Shown: positions 36,450 to 45,580 of the stretch, one piece after another | Numbering within the stretch: the stretch's first letter is position 1 | Layout: each line of letters opens with the position of its first letter | Notes under the pieces: model-generated | What the model saw: only the letters and a program-made list of their open reading frames with translations | Told to the model about the DNA's origin: nothing | Databases searched by the model: none | Made by a program: the position numbers and the translations under genes | Source: an uncultured Planctomycetota bacterium | GTDB taxonomy: Bacteria; Planctomycetota; UBA1135; GCA-002686595 | Length of the DNA: 60,970 nt | Direction of reading: 5' to 3' | NCBI GenBank assembly: GCA_903928115.1 | Contig: CAIYPP010000060.1 | Location: 1 to 60,970 of the forward strand

Positions 36450-38396
36450 ATGGGCCTGGCTTCGATCGCGGCGGCATGGCTGTTGGCTGCAAGTGCCCCA
36501 CAGGAGACAGCCAAGGCGCATCTGGGCGAACTGCAAGCTGGCGTGAACAGCGCGATCGACCGTGGCGTGGATCGGTTGCTCGCGCTCCAGAATCGCGACG
36601 GCTCGTGGGGCTGCGACTTGCTCGAGCCTGTCGCCCACTTCGACCGTCGCAACGGCGAGACGGGGCTCGTCGTCTACACGCTGCGCAAGTGCCGCGTGAG
36701 CGCGGATCACCCAGCGCTGCAGCGCGCCGCGCTCTTTCTGGAGGGCGGCTTCCCGACGCACAACTACTCGATCTCGACGCAGCTGCTGGCGCTGGACGCG
36801 CTGGGGGCGGAGGAGCGTTGGAAGGAGCGGATCGAGCGCCTGACGGACGCGCTGCTCGCCAACCGCATCAAGAATGAGGGTTCGTGGGGCTATCCCGCGC
36901 ACCCCAGCGTCTACATCGACCTCTCGAACACGCAGTACGCCGCGCTGGGCCTACGCGCCGCAGCGCACAGCGGCGTGAAGATCCCGAAGGATGTCTGGAT
37001 CGAGCTCGTCGACGGGGTGCTCAAGTACCAACAGGAGCCCATCGAAGTGGAAGCGCGCGCGGAGACCGGCAAGTCTTCGACGGGCAAGCGCGAGGTCGCG
37101 GGCTTTGGCTACCTGCACGGCGAACGCGAGTCCCCCACGGCTTCCATGACCGCTGCAGGCATCTCGATCCTCGGCATCGCGAAGGAGGGCCTCGGACGCG
37201 ACCTGACGCCTCCGATCGCGCGCGCGGCCGAGCGCGCGCAACGCATGGGTCTCGCGTGGCTGGAGCGCGAGTACTCCGTCGAAGGCAATCCGCGCGGCGC
37301 GGCGGCGTGGCACTACTACTGGCTGTACGGCCTCGAGCGCGTCGGCGCGCTGATGCAGCTCGAGCGCATCGGCGAACACGACTGGTACCGCGAAGGCGCT
37401 GCGCGGCTGGTGCGGGAGCAGAAGCCCGACGGCGAGTGGCGCACCGGAGGCCCCGTCGACTGGCCTGCGGAGCCGCTGCCCACGGCCAACACGTGCTTCG
37501 CCCTCCTGTTTCTCACCAAGGCCACCGCGCCGAGCTCAGGCGGGGACGGCGGCGTGCAGGACACGTGGGCGGCCGAAGCTCCCGAGAATCCGGTGTGGAT
37601 TCGCGCAGCCGGCCGCTCGCGCCACACCTGCTGGATCAGCGGCTTCGCGCCGGGGACGGTCGAGGCCTACGGACACGGCGAAGGTCCCAACGCTGCGCTG
37701 CACCTCGATCGCGTCGAGTTCCTGATCGATGGCAAGGTCGTCGAGACGCGCGATCTCGACCAGCTCGTTCCGTGGAAGGGCGAGCGCTTCTCGATCCAAC
37801 ACAGCTTCACGTCCGACGGTCCGCACGAGCTGCGCGCGCGTGTCCACGTCGCGCTCCCGACCGAACTCGCGAGCGAGGGACACACGATCGAGGTCCTGGA
37901 GTCTGCGCCGCTGCGGGTGATCGCGCGCGACGTCTTCCAGCCGTGGATGCTCGACTACGCGCGCGCGGCAGCCGAGAACAAGCTGGAACAGACCGAGGTC
38001 ACCGCGCGAGCTTCCTCGCAGCACGCGAGCTCGACCCCACCGAGCGACGCGTGCGACGGCTATCAGGGCACGGCGTGGGCCTTCGCGGCCACCGACAAGG
38101 CGCCCACGCTCACACTCGAGCTCGAAAAGGCCCAGCGTGCGAAGCTCGTGCTCCTGAGCCAGCTCGACGCAAGCCGCGCCAATGCCGCTCGCTCCGCGCG
38201 GATTCGCCGCGTCGCGCTCTACCTCAACAAGGACCCCAACCCGATCGAGTTCGCGCTCGAGGGAGACGCGCTACAGAAGCACGAGCTGGTGCTCCCCAAG
38301 CCTGCCGTCGTGCGCAGCCTGCGCATCCGCGTGCTGCAGTGGGACCCCGGTGACGTTCAGTCGATCGGCGGCTTCGCCGAGGTCGAGCTGCGCTAG
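36450..38396 (+). CDS. Secreted terpene-cyclase-like (prenyltransferase/squalene oxidase repeat) toroid protein with a C-terminal discoidin-like domain
   Basis: 648 residues. A short signal-like N-terminus (GLASIAAAWLLAASAP) is followed by an alpha-barrel with QW-type repeats: LLALQNRDGSWGCD, GSWGYPAHP, LVREQKPDGEWRTGG. No DxDD of squalene-hopene cyclases is seen, so cyclase activity is doubtful. A middle beta region (about 390-505) and a C-terminal F5/8-type-C-like segment (ASSQHASSTPPSDACDGYQGTAW) follow. It could be a secreted carbohydrate- or lipid-binding protein. Start has GGAGG ten bases upstream; 33 bases after the dioxygenase gene, so likely co-transcribed. Confidence 0.75.
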   Translation: MGLASIAAAWLLAASAPQETAKAHLGELQAGVNSAIDRGVDRLLALQNRDGSWGCDLLEPVAHFDRRNGETGLVVYTLRKCRVSADHPALQRAALFLEGGFPTHNYSISTQLLALDALGAEERWKERIERLTDALLANRIKNEGSWGYPAHPSVYIDLSNTQYAALGLRAAAHSGVKIPKDVWIELVDGVLKYQQEPIEVEARAETGKSSTGKREVAGFGYLHGERESPTASMTAAGISILGIAKEGLGRDLTPPIARAAERAQRMGLAWLEREYSVEGNPRGAAAWHYYWLYGLERVGALMQLERIGEHDWYREGAARLVREQKPDGEWRTGGPVDWPAEPLPTANTCFALLFLTKATAPSSGGDGGVQDTWAAEAPENPVWIRAAGRSRHTCWISGFAPGTVEAYGHGEGPNAALHLDRVEFLIDGKVVETRDLDQLVPWKGERFSIQHSFTSDGPHELRARVHVALPTELASEGHTIEVLESAPLRVIARDVFQPWMLDYARAAAENKLEQTEVTARASSQHASSTPPSDACDGYQGTAWAFAATDKAPTLTLELEKAQRAKLVLLSQLDASRANAARSARIRRVALYLNKDPNPIEFALEGDALQKHELVLPKPAVVRSLRIRVLQWDPGDVQSIGGFAEVELR

Positions 38397-38409
38397 CGCT
38401 CGGAAACAT

Positions 38410-38450
38410 CGCGGGGCCCGCGTCCCCGTGAAAGGGAAGCGGGCCCCGCG
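38410..38450. terminator. Strong hairpin between convergent genes
   Basis: A perfect 12-bp stem CGCGGGGCCCGC / GCGGGCCCCGCG with a 17-base loop, followed by GTTT on the plus strand. It ends the hydrocarbon-side transcript and probably thrS. Confidence 0.75.
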
Positions 38451-38477
38451 GTTTGCCAGGCGATCCGCCGCGCAGCG

Positions 38478-40241
38478 CTACTCGAGGCTCAAGGAGCGCG
38501 TGCTGCGCAGGCGGTCGAGCATGGCCTTGAACTCGGTGAAGGGCATCACCTGTTGGTCGCGCGTGCCGCGACGGCGCACCGCGACGGTGCCCTCCGCGGC
38601 CTCGCGCTCGCCCGCGATCAGCATGAACGGGATCTGGTGCTGCTGCGCGACCTTGATCTTGTTGTTCATGTGGCCGGGGGCATCCATGCAGTCGACGCGG
38701 TAGAGATCCCCGCGCAGCTTCGCCTCGAGCTCTTTGCAGTACGCGGTGTGCTCCTCGCGAATCGGGATGAGCGCGACCTGCTTGGGCGCACACCACACCG
38801 GGAACTTGCCCGCGAAGTGCTCGATCAGGCCGCCGATGAAGCGCTCGAGCGAGCCCAGAATCGCGCGGTGCACCATGATCGGACGCTTCTGCTGGCCGTC
38901 GGAGTCGGTGAAGTGGATGTCGAAGCGCTCGGGCAGGTTGAAGTCGCACTGCACCGTGGACATCTGCCACTCGCGGCCGAGCGAGTCCTTCACCTTGAAG
39001 TCGATCTTCGGGCCGTAGAACGCTCCGCCGCCCTCGTCGAGCTCGAGCGTCAAGTTCACATGCTCCGCAGCGCCCTTGAGCGCCTTGGTCGCGCGCTCCC
39101 AGATCTCCGGCGCGCCGATCGCCTTCTCCGGCCGCGTCGCGAGGTACGCGGTGTAGGTGTAGCCGAAGGTGCGCAGCACCATGTCGATCAGCTCCACCAC
39201 GCCCGCGATCTCCTCCTCGAGTTGATCGGGAGTGCAGAAGATGTGGCTGTCGTCCTGCGTGAAGCCGCGCACACGCATCATTCCGTGCAAGACGCCGGAG
39301 CGCTCGAAGCGGTAGACCGTGCCGAGCTCCGCCATGCGCAGCGGCAGGTCGCGATAGCTGTGGGCGCGCGTCGCGTAGATCATCACGTGCCCAGGGCAGT
39401 TCATCGGCTTCACGCGGTAGCGCGCGTTCTCGATGCCGAAGCCCTCGTACATCATGTCGCCGTAGTTCTCGAGGTGGCCCGAGGTCTTGAACAGGTCCTC
39501 GCGCATCACGTGCGGCGTGTACACGAACTCGTAGCCGCGCTTGGTCTGCTCTTGGAACATGAACTCCTCGATCGCGCGACGAACGGCGCCGAGGTGCGGG
39601 TGCCAGAACACGAAGCCGGAGCCCGCCTCCGCGTGCGTGCTGAACAGGTCGAGCTCGGTGCCGAGCTTGCGGTGGTCGCGCAGCTTGACCTCTTCGAGCC
39701 ACGCCAAGTGCGCGTCCAAGTCCTCCTTCTTCCAGAAGGCCGTGCCGTAGATGCGCCGCAACATCGGGCGCTTCTCATCGCCGCGCCAGTACGCGCCCGC
39801 GATGTTGAGCAGCTTGAAGTGGAATCCGCGGTCGAGCCGGTCGACGTGCGGCCCCTCGCACAGATCCTCGAAGTCCCCGTGGCGGTAGAAGGTGATCGTC
39901 TCGCCTTCGGGGATCAGATCGACGGCCTCCACCTTGTACGTCTGCGCCTTCGCAGCGAGTCGCTCCTTCGCGTCGGCGCGCGCGACGGTCTCGCACACGA
40001 GTTCCGGCGTGCGCTTGGCAATGCGCTCCATCTCCTTTTCGATCTTGCGCAGGTCCTTGTCCTCGAGCGCCTCGGGCAAGTCGATGTCGTAGTAGAAGCC
40101 GTGCTCGATCGCGGGGCCGAAGCCGAACTTCGCGCCGGGGTAGAGCTTCTGGACGGCGCTCGCCATCAAGTGCGAGACGGAGTGGCGCAAGGTGGAGAGC
40201 GGGAACGGGCCGCTCTCGGCAGGGTCGTGCTGAACGCACAT
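38478..40241 (-). CDS. thrS: Threonyl-tRNA synthetase lacking the N-terminal TGS domain
   Basis: 587 residues. It begins directly with the editing domain (LRHSVSHLMASAV; second part FEDLCEGPHV), then the class II core: motif 2 FRFERSGVLHGMMRVRGFTQDD, zinc ligands around KPMNCPGHVMIY, motif 3 GSLERFIGGLIEH, and the anticodon domain. Most ThrRS have about 60 more N-terminal residues (TGS). A longer frame exists upstream but its sequence is low-complexity and unlike TGS. The ATG at 40241 has AAGGAG eight bases before it, so the short form is the real protein. Confidence 0.93.
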   Translation of the reverse strand: MCVQHDPAESGPFPLSTLRHSVSHLMASAVQKLYPGAKFGFGPAIEHGFYYDIDLPEALEDKDLRKIEKEMERIAKRTPELVCETVARADAKERLAAKAQTYKVEAVDLIPEGETITFYRHGDFEDLCEGPHVDRLDRGFHFKLLNIAGAYWRGDEKRPMLRRIYGTAFWKKEDLDAHLAWLEEVKLRDHRKLGTELDLFSTHAEAGSGFVFWHPHLGAVRRAIEEFMFQEQTKRGYEFVYTPHVMREDLFKTSGHLENYGDMMYEGFGIENARYRVKPMNCPGHVMIYATRAHSYRDLPLRMAELGTVYRFERSGVLHGMMRVRGFTQDDSHIFCTPDQLEEEIAGVVELIDMVLRTFGYTYTAYLATRPEKAIGAPEIWERATKALKGAAEHVNLTLELDEGGGAFYGPKIDFKVKDSLGREWQMSTVQCDFNLPERFDIHFTDSDGQQKRPIMVHRAILGSLERFIGGLIEHFAGKFPVWCAPKQVALIPIREEHTAYCKELEAKLRGDLYRVDCMDAPGHMNNKIKVAQQHQIPFMLIAGEREAAEGTVAVRRRGTRDQQVMPFTEFKAMLDRLRSTRSLSLE

Positions 40242-40629
40242 GGATGTCGCTCCTTCCCCCGGGTCTTCCCGAGGGCGTGTCCGCCGCAACCTGCGACGGC
40301 CTCTCCCGGACCGTGGGACACGCGAGCAGGGCCGACCTGGCCCGTCGCGCGGCGCCTCCTCCGGGGCAGAGACGCGCGGAAAAGAGTAGAGGCCGTCGCC
40401 TGCGCGAACCAGCTTTCGACTCAGGGGATACCGATGGGGAATCGGCGGAAGAAGAGGGTGGGGAGAAGACAGCCCTGAGTTGTTTGCGTGTTCGTTGGCC
40501 TGCGACGGCCGTGCACCCCTCATCGGCGTGCGGGCGGTGGAGCCGTAGCGACGCCGGGGTGCCCCCGAAGAACTTCCCGAAACTGAAAAACGGCGCCAAC
40601 GCGGCCCGCAACAGGCCGCGGAGCCACTC
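40242..40629 (-). promoter_or_regulatory. Long thrS upstream region with a hairpin next to the ribosome site
   Basis: 388 bases without a gene. A CCCTCGGG-AAGA-CCCGGGGG hairpin (40256-40275) touches the AAGGAG ribosome site of thrS. A TACTCT box at 40384-40389 would give a leader of about 135 bases. Near the murB end (about 40600) a GC stem is followed after some bases by five T on the minus strand and may be the terminator of the cell-wall cluster. No T-box motif was recognised. Confidence 0.4.
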
Positions 40630-41604
40630 TCAGCGCGGCTCGCGCCGCCAGACCTTCACCTCGAGCTCCAGCGTGACGCCCGTGCGGCTCGCAACCTCGC
40701 TGCGAACCTCCTCGATGAGCCCGAGGACGTCGTCCGACGTCGCGTGGCCGCGGTTGATCACGAAGTTGCCGTGCAAGGGGCTCACCCACGCGTCGCCGCG
40801 CTCGCGTCCCTTGAGACCGCACTGCTCGACGAGCATGCCCGCCGAACGTCCGCCGGAGACCTCGGGCGGAGGATTCTTGAACACGCAGCCCGCGGACCAC
40901 TCGGTCACCGGCTGGACGCGATTCTTCTCGAGGAGGTACTGCTTGGCCCGCTCCTTGACCTCGACAGGCTTCTGCGGCTTGAAGCGCAGGATCGCGCCGG
41001 CGACGACGCGCTCGCCGAGCCCGCCGTTGCGATAGCGCGGCGTGCATTCCTGACGCGGCAGGTCCAGCATGCGCCCATCGGGCTCGATCACGCGCACGAC
41101 CTCGACGGAGTCCCACATCTCGCCGTAGCGTCCGCCCGCGTTCATCGCGATGCCGCCGCCGACGTGACCGGGAACGCCCGCGAGGCACTCCATGCCGGAG
41201 AGTCCGAGCTCGTTCGTCGTTCGACAGAGGTTCTGCAGGGTCGTACCCGCCCAGACCACGAGCCGCGGATCCTCCGCCGGGTCGGAGTGCACGAGCTCGC
41301 CGCGATGACTCTTGGGGTCGAAGTCATTCGACCCGCGCATCGGGCGGAAGCACTTCTTCATGCGGTCGGTCGTGATCACGACGCAGTCGTGCAGACCGTC
41401 CTCGATGATCATGTTGCAGCCACCCCCGAGGATGCGCGGGGTGAAGCCGCGCTCGCGCGCCGCGAGGATCGCGCTCTGCAGCTCTTCGGCGTCCAAGGGC
41501 TCGAGCAGCCAGCGCGCCTTTCCGCCGACGCGGATGTAGGTGCGCTCGCGCAGCTCGGCCTCAGGCAGCGCGGCGACGGGCCAGTTCAAGGATGAGGTCG
41601 TCAC
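40630..41604 (-). CDS. murB: UDP-N-acetylenolpyruvoylglucosamine reductase
   Basis: 324 residues, FAD enzyme of peptidoglycan precursor synthesis (second step to UDP-MurNAc). YIRVGGKARWL, GGGCNMII, AGVPGHVGGGIAMNAGG for FAD and substrate; the proton donor region reads SAGCVFKNPP with Cys rather than Ser, and a final GNFVINRGHA is of the short (type II) form. Start: no ATG is present, and the GTG at 41604 gives the right N-terminus with a 44-base overlap with murC. Last gene of the cluster. Confidence 0.92.
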   Translation of the reverse strand: MTTSSLNWPVAALPEAELRERTYIRVGGKARWLLEPLDAEELQSAILAARERGFTPRILGGGCNMIIEDGLHDCVVITTDRMKKCFRPMRGSNDFDPKSHRGELVHSDPAEDPRLVVWAGTTLQNLCRTTNELGLSGMECLAGVPGHVGGGIAMNAGGRYGEMWDSVEVVRVIEPDGRMLDLPRQECTPRYRNGGLGERVVAGAILRFKPQKPVEVKERAKQYLLEKNRVQPVTEWSAGCVFKNPPPEVSGGRSAGMLVEQCGLKGRERGDAWVSPLHGNFVINRGHATSDDVLGLIEEVRSEVASRTGVTLELEVKVWRREPR

Positions 41605-43078
41605 GGACGTCCACGATGTCGCCGGCGCCGAGCACGAGCACGGCGCAGTCACCGCGCAGCCCTTCGCAGAGCGCGCGGACCGAATCCGAAGGGGAACCAC
41701 CACAGTGCGCGTCGACGTTCGCCGCGCGCAGACGATCGACGAGATCCGACGCGTTCGCCGCGCTCTCGCCATCGACGTGCGCACGCGCACCGTAGACGTC
41801 GGAGACGACGACGCGGTCGGCGCGCCGCAGCGAGTCGGCGAACTCCGCGAGGAAGCGGGCCGTGCGGCTGTGCTGGTGCGGCTGGAAGAGCACGTGCAGC
41901 TTGCGGCCGGGGAACACGCGGCTCGCAGCCTCGAGCGTCACGTTCACCTCCGTCGGATGGTGCGCGTAGTCGTGCACGACCTCGACGCCACCGTGGTTGC
42001 CCCACGACTCGAAGCGACGCTGGCTGCCGCAGTACTGCTCGATCCCGCGCGCGGCATGGTACGCCGCCTCGTTGGGATCCATCTTCCACTCGCGCGCGAC
42101 GAGGCCGACCGCGAGCGCGAGCGCGCAGCCCGCGTTGAGCGCGTTGAAGTTCCCGGGAACGGAGAGGCTCACCGGAGCGACCGTGAAGCCCGGCCCCTTG
42201 AGGCCGAAAGTAAAGTAGCCGCTGCGCTCGCGCAGCAGCGCCACGTCGAAGTCGCGCTTCATGCGCCACACCGGCGCGCGCGCAGCCTGCTCGACCGAGC
42301 GCGGGACGTCGGGGCCGAGCACGATCAGGCCGTTGACCGGCGCGCGCTCGACGAAGCGCGAGAAGGCGCTCTTGATCTGCTCGAAGTCGCCGAAGTAGTC
42401 GAGGTGGTCCGCCTCGACATTCGTGATGATCGAGCCGTGCGGCGAGAGGTTGAGGAAGGAACGGTCGTACTCGCAGGCCTCGACTGCGAACCAGCCGCCG
42501 TCGTCCTCGATCACGGCGTTCGATCCGACCTTGCGGCACACGCCGCCGACGATGGCGCCGGGTTGCGGCAAGGACGCGTCGGGAGCGGAGAGCGCGAGCC
42601 CTCGCAGCGCGTGGTAGAGCATCCAACTCGTGGTGGTCTTGCCGTGCGTGCCGGCAACCGCGAGCGTGCGTCCGAACGGTGTGATGCGACCGAGGGCTTC
42701 GCTGTACTTCAGGATCGGGATGCCGCGCTCCTGCGCTTCGCGCAGCGCGGGGCTCTGCAGCGAGATCGCGGCGGAGCGGACGACGAGTTCCGCGTCCTTG
42801 GGGACGCGCGCGAGTTCCTGCGCGGACACTTCGATCTCGACGCCGAGCGAGCGAAGGAGCTTCGTATGCTCGCTCTCGGCGCGGTCGTGACCCGTGAGCA
42901 CGTGACCGTGCCCGACGAGCACGCGTGCGGCTCCCGAGACGCCCGCGCCACCTGCGCCGAGCAGGTGAATGCGGCGCGGGAGCACCGAGATGCGACGAGC
43001 GCTGCGCGGCGCGCGCGGCGAGAAGTCCGCCAAGCGCGCGAGGAACGGATCCGGACGGGCCATGCCTTGTTCGAGCAT
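41561..43078 (-). CDS. murC: UDP-N-acetylmuramate--L-alanine ligase
   Basis: 505 residues with IHLLGAGGAGVSGAA, the ATP loop VAGTHGKTTTSWML, EACEYDRSFLNL, NVEADHLDYFG and HDYAHHPTEV. It adds the first amino acid of the stem peptide. ATG at 43078 with GGAG about 12 bases upstream; 32 bases after murG. Confidence 0.96.
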   Translation of the reverse strand: MLEQGMARPDPFLARLADFSPRAPRSARRISVLPRRIHLLGAGGAGVSGAARVLVGHGHVLTGHDRAESEHTKLLRSLGVEIEVSAQELARVPKDAELVVRSAAISLQSPALREAQERGIPILKYSEALGRITPFGRTLAVAGTHGKTTTSWMLYHALRGLALSAPDASLPQPGAIVGGVCRKVGSNAVIEDDGGWFAVEACEYDRSFLNLSPHGSIITNVEADHLDYFGDFEQIKSAFSRFVERAPVNGLIVLGPDVPRSVEQAARAPVWRMKRDFDVALLRERSGYFTFGLKGPGFTVAPVSLSVPGNFNALNAGCALALAVGLVAREWKMDPNEAAYHAARGIEQYCGSQRRFESWGNHGGVEVVHDYAHHPTEVNVTLEAASRVFPGRKLHVLFQPHQHSRTARFLAEFADSLRRADRVVVSDVYGARAHVDGESAANASDLVDRLRAANVDAHCGGSPSDSVRALCEGLRGDCAVLVLGAGDIVDVRDDLILELARRRAA

Positions 43079-43110
43079 CGGGCTAGATATCTCCTTCCGA
43101 GGGCGCCGAC

Positions 43111-44283
43111 TCAAGCACGAGCCGCGGATTCGCGGCGCGTTCGCGCGAGCGGCGCGAGTTCTTTCCAAATGCGTTCCGCCGCGTCGAGCGGCATCGCGCG
43201 GGCCAGCTCCTCGGAGCGACGCGCGAGCTCGCGCGCTCCACTCCCGAGGGTGAACTGAACGAGCTCTTGCGCGAAGCTCGCGCCGAGACGCGACTCTTCG
43301 ACCAGCTCGACGCCCTGCCCCAGCTCGCGTGCGTTGCGCTCTTGTTGGCGATCGGCGTGGTGCGGATACGGCACGACCCACGCCGGCCGGCGCAGTGCAG
43401 CGACCTCCGCGAGCGTCGAAGCACCGCCGCGGCAGAGGACCAGCGTCGCGGCGCTGAGCGCGGCGTGCACATCGTGGACGAACTCGACCTTGCGATAACC
43501 CACGCGCGGCGCAGCGCCCTGCTCCAAGCGGCCAGGGCCGGTCTGATGCAGCACCTGCACGCCGCGGCGCGAGAACTCGCCGAGGTGGTTGCGGACGAAG
43601 TCGTTGAGCGCGCCGGCCCCCTGACTGCCGCCGAGCACGACGAGCAGCGGCCGCTCGGGCTGGAAGCCGAGCTCCGCGCGAGCGGAGTCAGCTGCGGCCT
43701 CACTCACCGCGCCGAGCGCGAACTGTGGCGCGAGCGGCGGACCCGTGAGCACGTGACGCTCGCTCGTGCCCCCCTTGGGCAGCGTCCCGCGCCACGCATG
43801 GAACACGCGCGTCGAAAGTGGCGACAACCAGCGCGTGGCCTTGCCGCGCACGGCGTTGATCTCGAGCAGCGCGATCGGAATGCCGAGGCTCTTCGCCGCG
43901 AGCACGGCCGGCAGGCAGGTGAAGCCGCCGAGTCCGATCAGAACCTCACTGCGATGGGCACGCAACGCCGCGCGCGCTTGGCGCACCGCAGGCCACGTGC
44001 GCAGCAAGAGCCGCGACTTGGTGGGCGCTCCGCCACCGTCGGGCTCGAGCTCGAGCTCACAGCGCTCGAACGGCGCGCCTCCGAGCTCTTCCCGCAGACC
44101 GGCGAACGCGCGGTCTTCGACGGGACGGCCCGTGCAGAACCAGAGCACGTGGTCGAGCGGCCCTGAGTGCTGGGCGAGCAGGTGGCGGCCCGGGACGATG
44201 TGTCCGCCTGTCCCGCCGCCCGCGAGCGCGATCCGTAGACCGGCGCTCGGCGCGGGGTGGGGCAGGGGGCGGGCGCGATCCAT
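43111..44283 (-). CDS. murG: UDP-GlcNAc:lipid I N-acetylglucosaminyltransferase
   Basis: About 390 residues. IALAGGGTGGHIVPGRHLL is the MurG N-terminal loop; GLGGFTCLPAVLAAKSLGIPIALLE and VLGGSQGAGALN, then CRGGASTLAEVAALRRPAWVVPYP for the UDP-GlcNAc site. It makes lipid II at the inner face of the membrane. The frame is open further upstream (to 44406), so the start is uncertain; ATG 44283 puts the glycine loop at a normal distance. Confidence 0.93.
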   Translation of the reverse strand: MDRARPLPHPAPSAGLRIALAGGGTGGHIVPGRHLLAQHSGPLDHVLWFCTGRPVEDRAFAGLREELGGAPFERCELELEPDGGGAPTKSRLLLRTWPAVRQARAALRAHRSEVLIGLGGFTCLPAVLAAKSLGIPIALLEINAVRGKATRWLSPLSTRVFHAWRGTLPKGGTSERHVLTGPPLAPQFALGAVSEAAADSARAELGFQPERPLLVVLGGSQGAGALNDFVRNHLGEFSRRGVQVLHQTGPGRLEQGAAPRVGYRKVEFVHDVHAALSAATLVLCRGGASTLAEVAALRRPAWVVPYPHHADRQQERNARELGQGVELVEESRLGASFAQELVQFTLGSGARELARRSEELARAMPLDAAERIWKELAPLARTRRESAARA

Positions 44284-44375
44284 CGAGTTCGACGACGCAG
44301 CGTCTCCGTTCGCGCCGACGAGTTCAAGCACCGTGCCCACTCCCCCATCCCCCCTTCGCGTGACTTCCTTGCGGA

Positions 44376-44600
44376 CTACAGGCCGGGCGTGTTGCCCGGC
44401 ACCCAACGCTCGTCGAGCGAGCCGGAGGTGGCGGCCGACACCGCGACGGCGTCGGCGGCCACATCCTCTTGCGCGAGCACCGGCTCCGCGCGGTACGGTC
44501 CGAACCAGCCCTCGAGGACCAGTCGGATCGAGCCTTCGAGGTTCAGTCCCACCACGAACATGCAGCCCGTGAGGAACAGGATCTTGAAGCGCTCGCTCAC
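44376..44600 (-). CDS. Small single-pass membrane protein in the cell-wall cluster
   Basis: 74 residues, GTG start overlapping the stop of the LysM gene by four bases (GTGA), so translation is coupled. One hydrophobic helix (FKILFLTGCMFVVGLNL), then an amphipathic stretch and an acidic Ala/Val tail. No family recognised. Its place between ftsW/LysM and murG suggests a small division or cell-wall partner protein. Confidence 0.65.
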   Translation of the reverse strand: MSERFKILFLTGCMFVVGLNLEGSIRLVLEGWFGPYRAEPVLAQEDVAADAVAVSAATSGSLDERWVPGNTPGL

Positions 44601-45544
44601 TGGACGGCCGACTTGCCCGAGGTGCGGGGGCTCCAGCCGACGTTCGCGCGGGTATCGGCCTTGGCCACCGTCGTGCCCGCCGGCAGCGCGATCGAAGCGC
44701 CGACCTTGAGGCGGTCGGGGTTCATGCCGGGGTTGAGATCGCGGATCTCGGTCCAGCGGCCCGAGTCACCGAGCTCGCGGGCGGCGATGCGCGAGAGCGA
44801 GTCGCCGCTCTTCACGACGTAGCTGCGGCCCGAGGCGGGCTTCGAAGACTTCGGCGCGTCCTTCTTGCTCTCGCTGCGCGGGGCGCTCGCCGCAACGGCG
44901 CGGGCACCGGCGGGGAGGTTGAGCGTGGCGCCGACCTTGAGGTTGTTGGGGTTGATGTTCGAGTTCAGCGCTTGAATCTCCGTCCAGCGCGACGCCGAGC
45001 CGAGCTCGCGCGAGGCGATGCCGCCGAGGGTGTCGCCGCTCTTGACGGTGTAGGTGCGAGCGCCACTGGCCGCGACCGGGGTACGGACCAAGTCACCGCT
45101 GCGCAGCACGGGCGAGGGAGTCGGGATGGCGCTGGGCGTCGTGTGCGGGGTCGGCAGTGCGCCGATGACGGGCTGCGTGCCGAGCGGCGCGGTGCCGAGC
45201 GGCTGGATCGGGGCGGGGATCGGCTGGGTGCCGACGACGACCGGCGCGCCGGTCGGGGCGCCCGTCGTGCCGTCGAGGACGATCGGAGTCACGAGCGGGT
45301 CGATCGGCGCGGAGACGGGCATGCCGCCGAGCTCGGTCGGCTGCTCGGTGCCGGCGACCGTCGCGTCGGTGCCCGGAGGCGTGTAGGGACCGCGGCGCAG
45401 CTTCGAGGCGTCGGCCGTGGTCGCCTGCTCCTCCTTCTTCTCCCAGAACTTCCAGCTCGAGCCTTCGCCCCACAGGGAGACGGCCAGAATCGTGACGAGG
45501 AGGACGACCAAGGCGATGACGCCGTAACGTTCGATCTTTTGCAT
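44597..45544 (-). CDS. Membrane-anchored protein with two LysM domains
   Basis: 315 residues: an N-terminal transmembrane helix (YGVIALVVLLVTILAVSLW), a long Pro/Thr/Gly-rich linker, then two LysM repeats (RTYTVKSGDTLGGIASRELG and SYVVKSGDSLSRIAARELG), each ending LKVGA.L.LPAG. LysM binds the GlcNAc part of peptidoglycan, so the protein likely tethers the inner membrane to the wall or guides the FtsW-FtsI synthase. Such a gene between ftsW and murG is not part of the standard cluster order. Confidence 0.9.
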   Translation of the reverse strand: MQKIERYGVIALVVLLVTILAVSLWGEGSSWKFWEKKEEQATTADASKLRRGPYTPPGTDATVAGTEQPTELGGMPVSAPIDPLVTPIVLDGTTGAPTGAPVVVGTQPIPAPIQPLGTAPLGTQPVIGALPTPHTTPSAIPTPSPVLRSGDLVRTPVAASGARTYTVKSGDTLGGIASRELGSASRWTEIQALNSNINPNNLKVGATLNLPAGARAVAASAPRSESKKDAPKSSKPASGRSYVVKSGDSLSRIAARELGDSGRWTEIRDLNPGMNPDRLKVGASIALPAGTTVAKADTRANVGWSPRTSGKSAVQ

Positions 45545-45580
45545 GAGAGAGACTCCGGTTTGGTGAGTGAGATGGGGCTG

